A stretch of 64,000 bases of DNA from Mesorhizobium sp. M2E.F.Ca.ET.219.01.1.1 (GTDB lineage: Bacteria > Pseudomonadota > Alphaproteobacteria > Rhizobiales > Rhizobiaceae), in NCBI RefSeq assembly GCF_004016445.2, contig NZ_SADT02000009.1, positions 1 to 64,000 on the forward strand, in the 5' to 3' direction. The position numbers and the translations under genes are program-made. The notes under the pieces were generated by a model. That model saw only the letters and a program-made list of their open reading frames with translations. It did no database searches and was not told the origin of the DNA. Positions 26,572 to 35,776 of the stretch are shown piece after piece; position 1 is the first letter of the stretch, and the number at the start of each line of letters is the position of its first letter.

Positions 26572-26785
26572 GCCCGCACACTTAGGCAGAGCATTGTTCC
26601 TCGTCGTGATCGCGATCGGCGTTGCCGGCTGCGGCACGGTCAAAGAGAAAACGGCCCCCTGCAAGCGACCCGCAGATCTGACGTCCTACGCTGCCGACCC
26701 TCGCCAGGAATGCGGCCCGATGTCGTACGTCAACGGCGACCCAGCCACGGCCGCGGCCGCGATAAAGGCGATGGCAACTCCATAA
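26561..26785 (+). CDS. Small lipoprotein in the VirB7/Eex position
   Basis: 74 residues from GTG 26561, overlapping the virB5 stop by 11 bp. The signal sequence ends VAGC, a lipobox, so Cys24 would be lipidated. The mature part is short and contains two more cysteines (PCKRP and QECGP). VirB7-type or entry-exclusion lipoproteins are found at this place between virB5 and virB6. A VirB7-like role with VirB9 is plausible but not proven. Confidence 0.72.
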   Translation: MVTKPAHLGRALFLVVIAIGVAGCGTVKEKTAPCKRPADLTSYAADPRQECGPMSYVNGDPATAAAAIKAMATP

Positions 26786-26800
26786 GGACGATCGGCGGCA

Positions 26801-27832
26801 ATGGAAGATTTCTTAGGCGACCTTCTCGACCGGATTGAAGACACCGGAAGGACCTTTTCGGAAAGGGCATATGGGATTGTCGGCAGCGAAATTACGCCGC
26901 TGCTCAACGTCCTGTTCCTGGCCTACGTCGCCTATTACGGCCTGCAGCTCTTCATGGGAACGTCCAGGGTCAGCGTTGCCGAAGTCGTCGGCCGCGTCGC
27001 CCGGATGGTGGTCATTTTGCTGATCGTCAGAGAATGGAGCAATTTCGACACGCTATTCTACAGTTGGCTGAACAACACGCCAGAGGATGTAGGGCGCGCG
27101 ATCCTGACGGCCACGGGAACCGGCATCACCGAACCGACAAATGGCCTGTCGATGATCTGGAAGACCGCCAATGAAGCAGCGGCGGCGTTTGCGGAACAGT
27201 CGGGCTACTTTGCCATTCTGCCGTCGATGATCGGCTTTCTTATCATGCTTTGCGTGGCGGTCTTTATCGCCGTCGCGCTGGCGATCCTGTTGCTGGCGAA
27301 GGTGATGATGTGGGTGCTGGTCGGAACAGCCCCGATCTTCATAGCCTGCATGCTGTTCGAGCAGACGCGACGCCTCGGCGTGTCGTGGTTCCAACAGGTC
27401 CTGCTCTACGCGCTGATACCGCTTTTCATCTATGTGGTTGCCGCCTTCCTCATCGCCGCCATGGATCCCGAGCTAACCAAGGTGACGAATGCAGCGAACC
27501 AACGCCGGCTGCAGCTCAGCGACGTGTCGGCTTTCCTGCTGCTGTGTTTCGCAGGAGCATTCGTACTTTTCCATATCCAGGTGTTGGCCCAAAGCATCGT
27601 CGGCGGCGTCTCAGCGGGCATCGGCAACGTCGCGAGAGCTGTTGCGCAATACTCCGGCATGACGGCTCCAACGAAGGCACTCGACGCTGCACGCGGCGCG
27701 GCAGGCGTGGTCGGCAATGCCGGTATGCGAGCACGCAATCGTATCCAATCCGGCATGATTGCCAACATTCGCACGGCCAATGAGCGCACCGCCATGCAGA
27801 ACAGAATCTCCAACAACAGCATGCCTCGCTGA
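26801..27832 (+). CDS. virB6: VirB6/TrbL inner-membrane channel protein
   Basis: 343 residues with five to six membrane helices: about 30-55, 60-80, 145-170, 172-195, 205-230 and 245-270. The central block (LAKVMMWVLVGTAPIFIACM) is typical of the VirB6/TrbL family. A polar tail of about 60 residues follows. It is the polytopic component of the inner-membrane complex. It starts 15 bp after the lipoprotein gene, with AAGGACGAT upstream. Confidence 0.9.
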   Translation: MEDFLGDLLDRIEDTGRTFSERAYGIVGSEITPLLNVLFLAYVAYYGLQLFMGTSRVSVAEVVGRVARMVVILLIVREWSNFDTLFYSWLNNTPEDVGRAILTATGTGITEPTNGLSMIWKTANEAAAAFAEQSGYFAILPSMIGFLIMLCVAVFIAVALAILLLAKVMMWVLVGTAPIFIACMLFEQTRRLGVSWFQQVLLYALIPLFIYVVAAFLIAAMDPELTKVTNAANQRRLQLSDVSAFLLLCFAGAFVLFHIQVLAQSIVGGVSAGIGNVARAVAQYSGMTAPTKALDAARGAAGVVGNAGMRARNRIQSGMIANIRTANERTAMQNRISNNSMPR

Positions 27833-27870
27833 GGCTGCTCGCCGGCAGGCAAAGTAAGGGCTGGATCAAC

Positions 27871-28560
27871 ATGGCAGATGAAGGTGCTCTGAGGAGCTAT
27901 TTTCAGGACGGCGATCGATGGGAAAACGAGATTGTCAAAAAGGCGAAGCGCTCCCGCTCGCTTGCATGGTTCGTGGCGCTGCTTTTCGGCGTGATCACGT
28001 TGCTGGCGCTGGTCGCGCTCGTTCTCTTGGTCCCACTGAAAAGCTTCGAGCCGTATATCGTCGAGGTCGACAAGAACACCGGCTATATCGAGGTCAAGAC
28101 AGGCCTGACCAAGCCGTTGACCCTGACAGAGACGCAGGCCATCACGCAAGCCAATGTGGTGCGCTATATCCGCCAGCGCGAGGGCTATGACCCGTTCGCC
28201 ATCGAAGAAAACTTCGGCGTCGCCGCACTGCTGTCGACCGGAGATGCGGCACGCGAATTGGCAGAGCAGTACAGCGCAGCCAACCGAAACAATCCGACCA
28301 AAGTCTACGGCAAAAACAAGCGCGTGCTGGTCGACGTCAAGTCCGTGACGTTCTCGAATGCCAGCACAGCGCTGGTCCGGTTCTCGACAACGGAAAAGTC
28401 CGACACGGATTCGATCGTCCGGCACTACATTTCGGTTGTGCGCTACCGCTATACGGACACGCCGGAAACGAATGAATGGCGGTTTGAAAACCCTCTCGGA
28501 TTCCAGGTCTACAACTACCGCCGCGACCAGGAAACGGTTACGCCGGGAGACGAGGGATGA
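27871..28560 (+). CDS. virB8: VirB8 inner-membrane assembly factor
   Basis: 229 residues. A cytoplasmic N-terminus (about 30) and one membrane helix (about 32-56, FVALLFGVITLLALVALVLL) precede a periplasmic NTF2-like domain. That domain contains VDKNTGYIEVKTGL, then YDPFAIEENFGV and SVTFSNASTALVRF. It is the expected length for VirB8, which nucleates the periplasmic complex with VirB9 and VirB10. The stop overlaps virB9 by 4 bp. Confidence 0.92.
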   Translation: MADEGALRSYFQDGDRWENEIVKKAKRSRSLAWFVALLFGVITLLALVALVLLVPLKSFEPYIVEVDKNTGYIEVKTGLTKPLTLTETQAITQANVVRYIRQREGYDPFAIEENFGVAALLSTGDAARELAEQYSAANRNNPTKVYGKNKRVLVDVKSVTFSNASTALVRFSTTEKSDTDSIVRHYISVVRYRYTDTPETNEWRFENPLGFQVYNYRRDQETVTPGDEG

Positions 28561-29366
28561 TGAGGCGCCTGCTGTTTTCGGCGGCGCTTTCCGTCGCCAT
28601 CCTGACTCACGCCCATGGCGCGCAAACGCCTCGTCCGGGCAACCTCGACGGGCGCGTTACCAGTGTCGTCTATCAGCCGAACAACGTGGTCACGGTCAAT
28701 GCCACCTACGGCATTTCGACCATGATCATTTTCGATGAAGACGAGAAATTCGAAACGATCTCGCTCGGCGATACGGAAAGCTGGCAGGTGGCGCCTTCCG
28801 AGAAGGGCAACATCCTGTTCGTCAAACCGGTCGCCAAGAACGTCACCACCAATATGAACGTGGTGACGACGAAACGAATTTATTTCATCGAGCTGCACGA
28901 CTATGCGCCAGAGGCAGGCCACAAGGTCTTCGGCGTGCGCTTCGTCTATCCAGAGAAGGATCTGAACGCTGCCTTGCGCAAGGAGGCGGAATATAGGGCG
29001 GCAAACCCCAACGTCGCGAACATCGACAAGGCCAACGTCAACATTGACTACTCGTTCTCAGGCGACGCGGCCCTGAAACCGTCGATGGTCTTTGATGATG
29101 GCAAGAAGACCTTCTTCAAATTCGACGGCCGCGCGCCGGCGATCTTTGCCGTTCAATCGGATTTTTCCGAGACGCTGCGCAATTTCCGCAAGGAGGGCGA
29201 ATATCTCGTCGTCGATGGCGTCGCCACTCAATACACGCTGCGCGACGGTGATCAGTGGACGTGCATTTTCAACCTTCGAAAGCCCGACTTCGGGACCCCA
29301 GACCCCGACGTCCGCGGCCCGGCTCCCGATCGCCAGGCTAAGAAGCGCTGGAGGAGCGGCAACTGA
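28557..29366 (+). CDS. virB9: VirB9 outer-membrane core complex protein
   Basis: 269 residues with a signal peptide ending near THAHGAQTPR. The N-terminal domain has the pattern VTVNATYGISTMIIFDEDEK, and VAKNVTTNMNVVTTKR follows. The C-terminal domain carries the VirB7/VirB10 contact strands (YSFSGDAALKPSMVFDDGKK-TFF). It overlaps virB10 by one base. It is part of the outer-membrane channel with VirB10 and the small lipoprotein. Confidence 0.93.
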   Translation: MMRRLLFSAALSVAILTHAHGAQTPRPGNLDGRVTSVVYQPNNVVTVNATYGISTMIIFDEDEKFETISLGDTESWQVAPSEKGNILFVKPVAKNVTTNMNVVTTKRIYFIELHDYAPEAGHKVFGVRFVYPEKDLNAALRKEAEYRAANPNVANIDKANVNIDYSFSGDAALKPSMVFDDGKKTFFKFDGRAPAIFAVQSDFSETLRNFRKEGEYLVVDGVATQYTLRDGDQWTCIFNLRKPDFGTPDPDVRGPAPDRQAKKRWRSGN

Positions 29367-30592
29367 TGAAGCAATCTCCAGAATTAGAGGCCATGCTTGC
29401 CGGCGACGATGCGGCCATCGCCAATAAGAATGCCAAACGCAATCAGCTGCTCGGCGGTGCTGCGCTGTTAATCGGTGGCGTTGTCGCCGCCTATTTCGTC
29501 CTCTCGCCCGCCAAGGAACCCTCTCATGACATCACCCAGGGCGACGAGGAGTTTCGGACCACGACGTTCCGTCCCCCGTCATTCGTGCGCGAGCAGGATA
29601 AGCCGGAGCCGCAACCCGACCCGGCGATCATCAATATTCCGCCACCGCCCGAACCGGTTAAACCCAAGATCGACACGACGGAATTCAACGTTCCACCGCC
29701 GCCGCCCCCGGTTGCTGAGCCGGCCGTCGCGCCGCCCCCCGCGGACGAACCGCCACCGGAAGAATTTCCGCAACGCTACAAATCAGGGCTGATCTCGCTC
29801 GACCAGGCCAAGGCTGAGGACGGCGCCAGCGGACTCGGCGGCGCCAATGGCAGCGGCTCTACGGTCGCAGGTGAGGACCGCAACAGCAAGTTCCTCGCTG
29901 CCGCATCGAGCCTGGCCGACCGTGGCGCGAAGGCCACCCAACTCAAGCGCATTGATGCCTTGATCCCGGAAGGCACTCTCATTCCCGGCATTCTCGAAAC
30001 GGCGATCAACAGCGACCTACCGGGGCAGATTCGGGCGATCACCTCTCAGGATGTTTATTCGTTCGATGGCCGCCGCATCCTGATCCCGACGGGAACGCGA
30101 CTGATCGGTGAGTATCAGTCCGATGTGACCAGGGGACAAAAACGTATCTTCGTCATTTGGACGCGGCTTATCCGTGATGATGGCGTGAGTGTCCGCCTGA
30201 ACTCGATCGGAAGCGACAGTCTCGGCCGTTCCGGTCTCACCGGCCATGTCGACAACAAATGGCGCGAACGTTTCGGCTCGGCCATCGTCCTTTCCATCGT
30301 CGGCGCCGGCGCCAGCTACCTGACCGGCTTCGGAAGCGACCAAGCGTACGGCAAGAACAACGACGATGCCAAACGCGGCGAGGAACTGGCGCGCGATACG
30401 ATTGCGCAAACCTTCAGCGACATGGCCAACCAGGCCTTGAGCGAAAATCTCCGCATCCCACCGACCATCAGCGTTAGCCAAGGCGAGCGCATCTTTGTTT
30501 ATGTCCGGCAGGATCTCGATTTCAGCGCCATCTACGACGATCCCGTCACCGAAGCGATGAAGGAAATTCAACGTGAACGTCGCCGTCGGTAG
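29366..30592 (+). CDS. virB10: VirB10 channel protein
   Basis: 408 residues. A short cytoplasmic tail and one membrane helix (about 31-50) precede a proline-rich periplasmic stretch (about 70-135, repeats of Pro-Pro-Glu/Pro). The C-terminal beta-barrel domain (LIPEGTLIPGILETAINSDL, then FDGRRILIPTGTRLIGEYQS) contains a hydrophobic antenna segment near 310-325. It joins the inner and outer membranes and senses ATP energy from VirB4/VirB11. It overlaps virB11 by 20 bp. Confidence 0.94.
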   Translation: MKQSPELEAMLAGDDAAIANKNAKRNQLLGGAALLIGGVVAAYFVLSPAKEPSHDITQGDEEFRTTTFRPPSFVREQDKPEPQPDPAIINIPPPPEPVKPKIDTTEFNVPPPPPPVAEPAVAPPPADEPPPEEFPQRYKSGLISLDQAKAEDGASGLGGANGSGSTVAGEDRNSKFLAAASSLADRGAKATQLKRIDALIPEGTLIPGILETAINSDLPGQIRAITSQDVYSFDGRRILIPTGTRLIGEYQSDVTRGQKRIFVIWTRLIRDDGVSVRLNSIGSDSLGRSGLTGHVDNKWRERFGSAIVLSIVGAGASYLTGFGSDQAYGKNNDDAKRGEELARDTIAQTFSDMANQALSENLRIPPTISVSQGERIFVYVRQDLDFSAIYDDPVTEAMKEIQRERRRR

Positions 30593-31589
30593 AGCCCCGA
30601 ACCCTTATCATTTTCTCGATCGCGCGCTGTCGCCGCTGAAATCATTCCTGGAAGACCCGAGCGTCGTCGAAATTTCGATCAACAAGCCGGGACACGTCTA
30701 TGTCGAACGCCTCGGCGCCGATCATATGGAGCATCACGAGATCCATGAGCTGACGGCCACCGAAATCCAGAACATCGGTGAGCGCGTCGCCGGCGCGACA
30801 AGTCAGTTTATCAGCCGCTCCAAGCCCATTCTCAGCGCCGCGCTGCCGACAGGCGAACGCATTCAGGTCGTCCTGCCGCCGGCCGCTCCGGAAGGCGGCT
30901 CGATCTCAATCCGCAAGCAGGTGGTCAACAACTTCACGCTCGAGGAGTATCGCGACAGCGGCTCGCTCGACCAAGTATCGGTCGCCGTCGGCGGCCTAAG
31001 TGACATCGATCGCGACTTGATTGCCCATCTGCGCGCCGGCCGTATCTATGACTTCATCCATACGGCCATCACGAAACGGGTTTCGATCCTGATCAGCGGC
31101 GGCACTTCCTCCGGCAAAACGACATTTCTCAACGCATGCTTGAAAAGCATTGATGCCAATGAGCGCATTCTGACGCTGGAAGACACGCGCGAACTGTTTC
31201 CGTCCCAGGCCAACAAGGTGCACCTCCTCGCCTCAAAGGGCGATCAGGGTACGGCTGATGTGACGATTCAAAGCCTGCTTGAAGCATCGCTTCGCATGCG
31301 CCCCGATCGGCTGTTTGTCGGCGAGATCCGCGGCGCGGAAGCCTTCTCGTTTCTCCGCGCAATCAACACCGGCCACCCAGGCAGCATGTCCACTGTCCAT
31401 GCCGACACGCCACTGGGTGCCTACGAGCAGCTCGCCATGATGATGCAACAGGCTGGCATGTCGTCAGGTTATTCCAAAGCCGATCTGATGTCGTACATTC
31501 AGATGGTCATCCCGATCGTCATCCAGCTCCGCCGCGACGGCGGCAAGCGCGGCGTGTCGGAAATCTTCTTTGCCCGAGATGAATCATGA
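30573..31589 (+). CDS. virB11: VirB11 hexameric ATPase
   Basis: 338 residues. The N-terminal domain is followed by the secretion-ATPase core: Walker A SGGTSSGKTTFLNA (near 172-182), Asp box LTLEDTRELFP, Walker B PDRLFVGEIRGAEAFSFLRA and His box NTGHPGSMSTVHADTP. It provides energy for pilus assembly and substrate transfer. It overlaps virB10 by 20 bp and virD4 by 4 bp. Confidence 0.95.
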   Translation: MNVAVGRAPNPYHFLDRALSPLKSFLEDPSVVEISINKPGHVYVERLGADHMEHHEIHELTATEIQNIGERVAGATSQFISRSKPILSAALPTGERIQVVLPPAAPEGGSISIRKQVVNNFTLEEYRDSGSLDQVSVAVGGLSDIDRDLIAHLRAGRIYDFIHTAITKRVSILISGGTSSGKTTFLNACLKSIDANERILTLEDTRELFPSQANKVHLLASKGDQGTADVTIQSLLEASLRMRPDRLFVGEIRGAEAFSFLRAINTGHPGSMSTVHADTPLGAYEQLAMMMQQAGMSSGYSKADLMSYIQMVIPIVIQLRRDGGKRGVSEIFFARDES

Positions 31590-33727
31590 GCCAGGGCAAT
31601 AAGGCCTTTTACCTGCTCTTCTGCACCGGAATCGTGTTTGCAGTCTGGATTCTCGGCTATGGCCTCGGCCTGCAGATTTTTTTCCGTGACGGCCGAATTC
31701 TCGAAACGACGATCACCACCAACCCATTCGCCCCATTGCAACAATTCTGGCTCTACAAGAGCAACACCACATTGCAGATGGTGGCGATCTGGGCGCTCGT
31801 CCCTGCCCTCCTTGCCGGTGGCCTCGTCGCTTACATCGGCCTTCGGCCGCAAGGCAGCCCACTCGGTGATGCAGCTTTTCAGGACATCGCCTCTCTGCGC
31901 CGCGGCAAGTGGTTTCGCAAAGCCGGCCATGTCTTCGGTCGCGTCAGCCGCAAAATCCTGCGCACCAAGGATGATCGTCACCATCTGATCATCGGGCCGA
32001 CACGATCGGGCAAAGGCGCCGGCTATGTCATCCCCAATGCTCTGATGCATGAAGGGTCGATGATCGTAACCGACCTCAAGGGAGAGATTTTCAAGGCGAC
32101 GGCGGGCTATCGCCGGCGCAACGGCAGCCAGGTCTTCCTATTCGCGCCAGGCGCGGAGAGGACCAACCGCTACAATCCTCTCGACTTCATTCGCCAGGAA
32201 CGCGGAAATCGCACGACCGACATCCAGAACACGGCGAGCATTCTCGTTCCCGAAAACACCGAATCCGAGAACTCTGTGTGGCAGGCGACCGCCCAACAGG
32301 TCATGGCAGGCGCTATCAGCTATGTGCTGGAAAGCCCGTTTTACAACGGCCGGCGCAATCTCGGGGAGGTCAACTCGTTCTTCAACAGCGGCGTCGACCT
32401 GCAGGCGTTGATGAAATCCATCAAGGCAAAAGAGCCGTACCTGTCCAAATTCACGTTGGAAAGCTTCAACGCCTACCTGGCGCTTTCCGAGCGCGCCGCC
32501 GCTTCGGCCTTGCTCGATATTCAGAAGGCAATGCGGCCGTTCAAGAACGAGCGTGTCGTCGCCGCGACGAACGTCACCGACATGGATCTCCGTGCGATGA
32601 AGCGTCGGCCGATTTCCGTCTACGTCGCGCCCAACATCACCGATATCACGCTGCTCAAGCCGCTCCTGACGCTGTTTGTGCAACAGACAATGGACATTCT
32701 TACCCTCGAGCACGATCCGAACTCGCTGCCGGTCTACTTCCTGCTCGACGAATTTCGGCAGCTCAAGAAGATGGACGAAATCATGACTAAGCTGCCCTAT
32801 GTGGCAGGGTACAAGATCAAGCTCGCCATCATCATCCAGGACCTGAAGAATCTCGACGAGATTTACGGCGAAACCTCCCGGCATTCGCTGCTCGGCAATT
32901 GTGGCTATCAGCTCATTCTTGGCGCGAATGATCAGGCGACCGCCGACTATGCATCCCGTGCGCTCGGAAAGCGGACCATCCGCTACCAGTCGGAATCGCG
33001 CACGATCGAGCTCTTCGGCCTGCCAAGGCGCACGAAGGTCGAACAGATTCGCGAGCGTGACCTGATGATGCCGCAGGAAATCCGGCAGATGCCGGAGAGA
33101 AAGATGGTACTGCTTGTTGAAGGCCAGCGCCCGATCTTCGGCGACAAGCTGCGCTTTTTCGAGACACAGCCATTCAAGTCCGCGGAGGCATTTTCGCAGA
33201 CTCACATGCCGGATGTGCCGCCGATCGAATATCTCCCGGTACAGCCGGTTCCGGCTTTGACCGACGATTATGACCGGGCAGGCCAGCCCGCCGAAGATGC
33301 CGGTGCCCCGACTACCGGGATGGCTGGTTTCGAAAAGAGAATGTCATCACCAGTTAATGGCGCTGAGGCGATGCCAACTATCGTTGCGACCGTGAAACCG
33401 GCGCCGGCAACAAAGGAGCCCGCAACCCGCACCGTGAATCGCAAAGTGAGCCTACCGAAACCGAAACGCGCTAAAGCGGCGTCGAGTGGCGGATCTGGAA
33501 ACGAAGCGGAGGCGACACCGGACGCAGCGGCTATCGACGTGCGGATTAAGGTTGCCGAAGAAGGCCTGAAACCTAGCGCTGAACGCCTCAAGGAAACGGT
33601 TTTCCAGAAAGTCGAAAAGCTCGGCCAAGCTTCGCCCACGAAACGGCGAAACTATCTCGATATTTTCGCGACGACGGTCCCCGATCCCGTCGAACTCGGC
33701 TTGGAGGCCGTGGAAGCCCGCGCATAA
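31586..33727 (+). CDS. virD4: VirD4/TraG type IV coupling protein
   Basis: 713 residues. Two membrane helices lie near 8-30 and 58-82. The nucleotide-binding domain has Walker A IIGPTRSGKGAGYVIPNA (near 135-142) and Walker B PVYFLLDEFRQLKKM (near 387). The last ~150 residues are a low-complexity Ala/Pro/Lys tail (SLPKPKRAKAASSGGSGNEA) that may bind relaxase or DNA. It brings the relaxase-DNA complex to the VirB channel. It is the last gene of the rightward operon, and a hairpin overlaps its stop codon. Confidence 0.94.
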   Translation: MSQGNKAFYLLFCTGIVFAVWILGYGLGLQIFFRDGRILETTITTNPFAPLQQFWLYKSNTTLQMVAIWALVPALLAGGLVAYIGLRPQGSPLGDAAFQDIASLRRGKWFRKAGHVFGRVSRKILRTKDDRHHLIIGPTRSGKGAGYVIPNALMHEGSMIVTDLKGEIFKATAGYRRRNGSQVFLFAPGAERTNRYNPLDFIRQERGNRTTDIQNTASILVPENTESENSVWQATAQQVMAGAISYVLESPFYNGRRNLGEVNSFFNSGVDLQALMKSIKAKEPYLSKFTLESFNAYLALSERAAASALLDIQKAMRPFKNERVVAATNVTDMDLRAMKRRPISVYVAPNITDITLLKPLLTLFVQQTMDILTLEHDPNSLPVYFLLDEFRQLKKMDEIMTKLPYVAGYKIKLAIIIQDLKNLDEIYGETSRHSLLGNCGYQLILGANDQATADYASRALGKRTIRYQSESRTIELFGLPRRTKVEQIRERDLMMPQEIRQMPERKMVLLVEGQRPIFGDKLRFFETQPFKSAEAFSQTHMPDVPPIEYLPVQPVPALTDDYDRAGQPAEDAGAPTTGMAGFEKRMSSPVNGAEAMPTIVATVKPAPATKEPATRTVNRKVSLPKPKRAKAASSGGSGNEAEATPDAAAIDVRIKVAEEGLKPSAERLKETVFQKVEKLGQASPTKRRNYLDIFATTVPDPVELGLEAVEARA

Positions 33728-33755
33728 AGAGCCACGAATTCCGGGTCTTTATGCG
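33721..33755 (+). terminator. Hairpin overlapping the virD4 stop
   Basis: CGCATAAAGA (33721-33730) pairs perfectly with TCTTTATGCG (33746-33755) around a 15-nt loop. The first arm contains the virD4 stop. No clear T-run follows, so a rho-independent terminator is only one option. It could also protect the 3' end of the mRNA. Confidence 0.4.
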
Positions 33756-33888
33756 AATTCAGGAGCGAAGTGTAACGCTCAGAAGAAAAGTACAATGCCA
33801 GGGGCGACGGTGAGTGAAGTGAGCGGTCTGGACGCGCCAACGGCTGCAACGGGTCGAAAGCGGCATTCTCCTCCGCGGTAGCGCGCAG

Positions 33889-34122
33889 CTAGCTCCGGCT
33901 GATGGATGCTGTGAGGAATCGGACAAAGCCTTCGTGTGCCTGGCGGTGAAGCGGGCCACGCGGAATCGTAACCAGGAAATCCTCGGCGGTCATGCCTGCG
34001 ACCGGATCGGGCTCCGACCCAGGCTTGGCGAAGGCGATGTAAAGATGGAGCTCCTCCGGTTCGAACGCCAGTTTCCATGCGCCTGTCTGGTCCTCGGCAA
34101 GGGTGTAGGTTGACAGCGGCAT
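33889..34122 (-). CDS. Hypothetical protein (77 aa)
   Basis: ATG 34122 follows AGAGGAGC with 8-9 nt spacing. The protein is compact and acidic in its first half (TYTLAEDQTGAWKLAFEPEE), has no membrane segment, and reads like a small conserved cytoplasmic domain. A second in-frame ATG (MTAEDFLV) lies internally. I do not recognise the family. It is isolated between virD4 and the divergent DUF4336 gene. Confidence 0.5.
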   Translation of the reverse strand: MPLSTYTLAEDQTGAWKLAFEPEELHLYIAFAKPGSEPDPVAGMTAEDFLVTIPRGPLHRQAHEGFVRFLTASISRS

Positions 34123-34266
34123 CGCACTTGCTCCTCTGTTCCCCGGATCGTCGCGACATAAGGGGCCGGTTCAATCGCAGGATATCGGTATTGACTTCTA
34201 TGCCGCCAGTACGAGCGCCCGCACGCAACAGGCCGGCGAGGATGCAATGGTTGAGTGGGGTCCGCA

Positions 34267-35013
34267 ATGGCCGCATCACTCTATGAACCGATCAACATCT
34301 ACAAAGCCGTCGGGCCGAACATCGGCATCGTTGACGGACCTTTCGAGTACGTGATCATTGCCGGTGTCAGGCTTCCACTGCCGCACCCCACTCGGATGAC
34401 GGTCGTCCGATTGTCCAACGGTGATCTGTTCCTTCATTCGCCCACTAAGTTCGATACCAAGCTGGCAACCGAGCTTGAGAGGCTTGGGAAGGTCCGCCAC
34501 CTCATTTCTCCGAACCAGTTCCATTACGCTCACATAGGAGAGTGGGCGGAGGCGTTCCCCCAGGCACTCACGTGGGCGTCGCCGGGTGTGCGCAAACGAG
34601 CGAAAGCACGGCATATCCGCGTTCGATTTAACCGCGACCTCAGCCAGACCCCGCCGGAGGAGTGGCGCACGGACATAGACCAGATGCTGTTTCCCGGTGG
34701 GTATTTTAAGGAGTTCATCTTCTTCCACCGGGAAACCCGAAGCCTCATCCTCGCGGACACGATTATCAACCTGGAACTGGACAAAATGGATGAGCCTTGG
34801 AGGACGGCCACGAAGCTTTCCGGCATGGCTTACCCGCACGGCCGGACATTCTTTGGAATGCGTCTGCCGCTCCTCTTCCAGCGCCAAAGAGCGGCGGTCG
34901 TTGCCGAAAGAATTCGCTCTTGGCGCCCGAGGCGAGTCCTGTTGAGCCATGGGCGCTGCTTTGATGCAGATACCGACGAGATTATTCGCAGAATTTTTGA
35001 TGAGCGCTCCTGA
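34267..35013 (+). CDS. DUF4336 protein (metallo-beta-lactamase-like fold)
   Basis: 248 residues from ATG 34267 (a GTG four codons upstream at 34255 is also possible). The sequence follows the DUF4336 family: YEPINIYKAVGPNIGIVDGP, TRMTVVRLSNGDLFLHSPT, GKVRHLISPNQFHYAHIGEW, and a C-terminal FHRETRSLILADTIINLELD. The family resembles the metallo-beta-lactamase fold but has only part of the metal-ligand set (here H in NQFHYAH). The reaction is unknown. It is not obviously part of an operon. Confidence 0.78.
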   Translation: MAASLYEPINIYKAVGPNIGIVDGPFEYVIIAGVRLPLPHPTRMTVVRLSNGDLFLHSPTKFDTKLATELERLGKVRHLISPNQFHYAHIGEWAEAFPQALTWASPGVRKRAKARHIRVRFNRDLSQTPPEEWRTDIDQMLFPGGYFKEFIFFHRETRSLILADTIINLELDKMDEPWRTATKLSGMAYPHGRTFFGMRLPLLFQRQRAAVVAERIRSWRPRRVLLSHGRCFDADTDEIIRRIFDERS

Positions 35014-35776
35014 TGAACAAAGGGCAGCTGTCGGGTATCGGCGCCGCCCCGACTCATAACGACAATTGGGCGTTGCTGACTGGCAGTTTGGGGCTGCGAG
35101 CGGACCGTCAGCTTCCGGTTCGCCGAACTCGAGAACCGCCTTACATTTTGCTCGATCGTGTTTCGTCTTGAGATCCTTAAAGTCGCGTTGCTGGCGCAGC
35201 AAAAATTTAGGGTTATCGAACTCGCTGGTCTAATAAGGGCGGCAGTTAATGGCTGTTTGCGCGATGGATAGGCGCCAAGGTCCGTCATTGAACCCGGTGC
35301 TGTGTAACCAACATCGGTGCGTTGCAGGCCGGCGTGGTGCCGACCCGCAACGTTTGTTCAAGCCAAAGCCAAGGATTTTCCGTGGCTCGGCGAGTTTGTC
35401 CATCCATCAACTGGACCTGGATGGCATCGTCTGGACTTGCCGTTAGGTCGCCCAGGTTGCGGTGCCTCAGAGCGGACCTACTCGCGACCTGGCCTTCAGC
35501 ACATCGAGCCGATTGAACGCCTCCTCGGGCTCCAAATCGTGATACGCTATTCCCCCTGCCGTGCACTTTCGAGCAGCGTCATGCAGGCCTCGAGCCAGGC
35601 TGTGGCGATCGACGGCCCGAGGGGACTCTGTTTCTTGTTCAACAGCCGATGCATCACCACGCCGTGCAGCAACCTTCGGCGGGCTCGTTTTGGCGAGGGC
35701 GTTCGAAAACTCCGTCACGGCCGAGCTAAGCGGGGCTTTGGGTGACGGAGGCGTCCAGACTGGTTCGCGCGCGCGA
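35014..35776. other. Gap of about 760 bp without a supported gene
   Basis: Several overlapping open frames occur on both strands (for example minus 35467-35838), but none shows a family pattern or a convincing start. A short plus-strand frame at 35032-35172 is Arg-rich and resembles dispersed filler found in rhizobial genomes. The gap separates the DUF4336 gene from the 3' end of the caspase gene, which reads leftward into it. I see no clear terminator. Confidence 0.4.

Noticed and set aside
32138-33205. 355-codon frame antisense to virD4
   Set aside because: The plus strand has clear Walker motifs for the coupling protein. The antisense product has no pattern.
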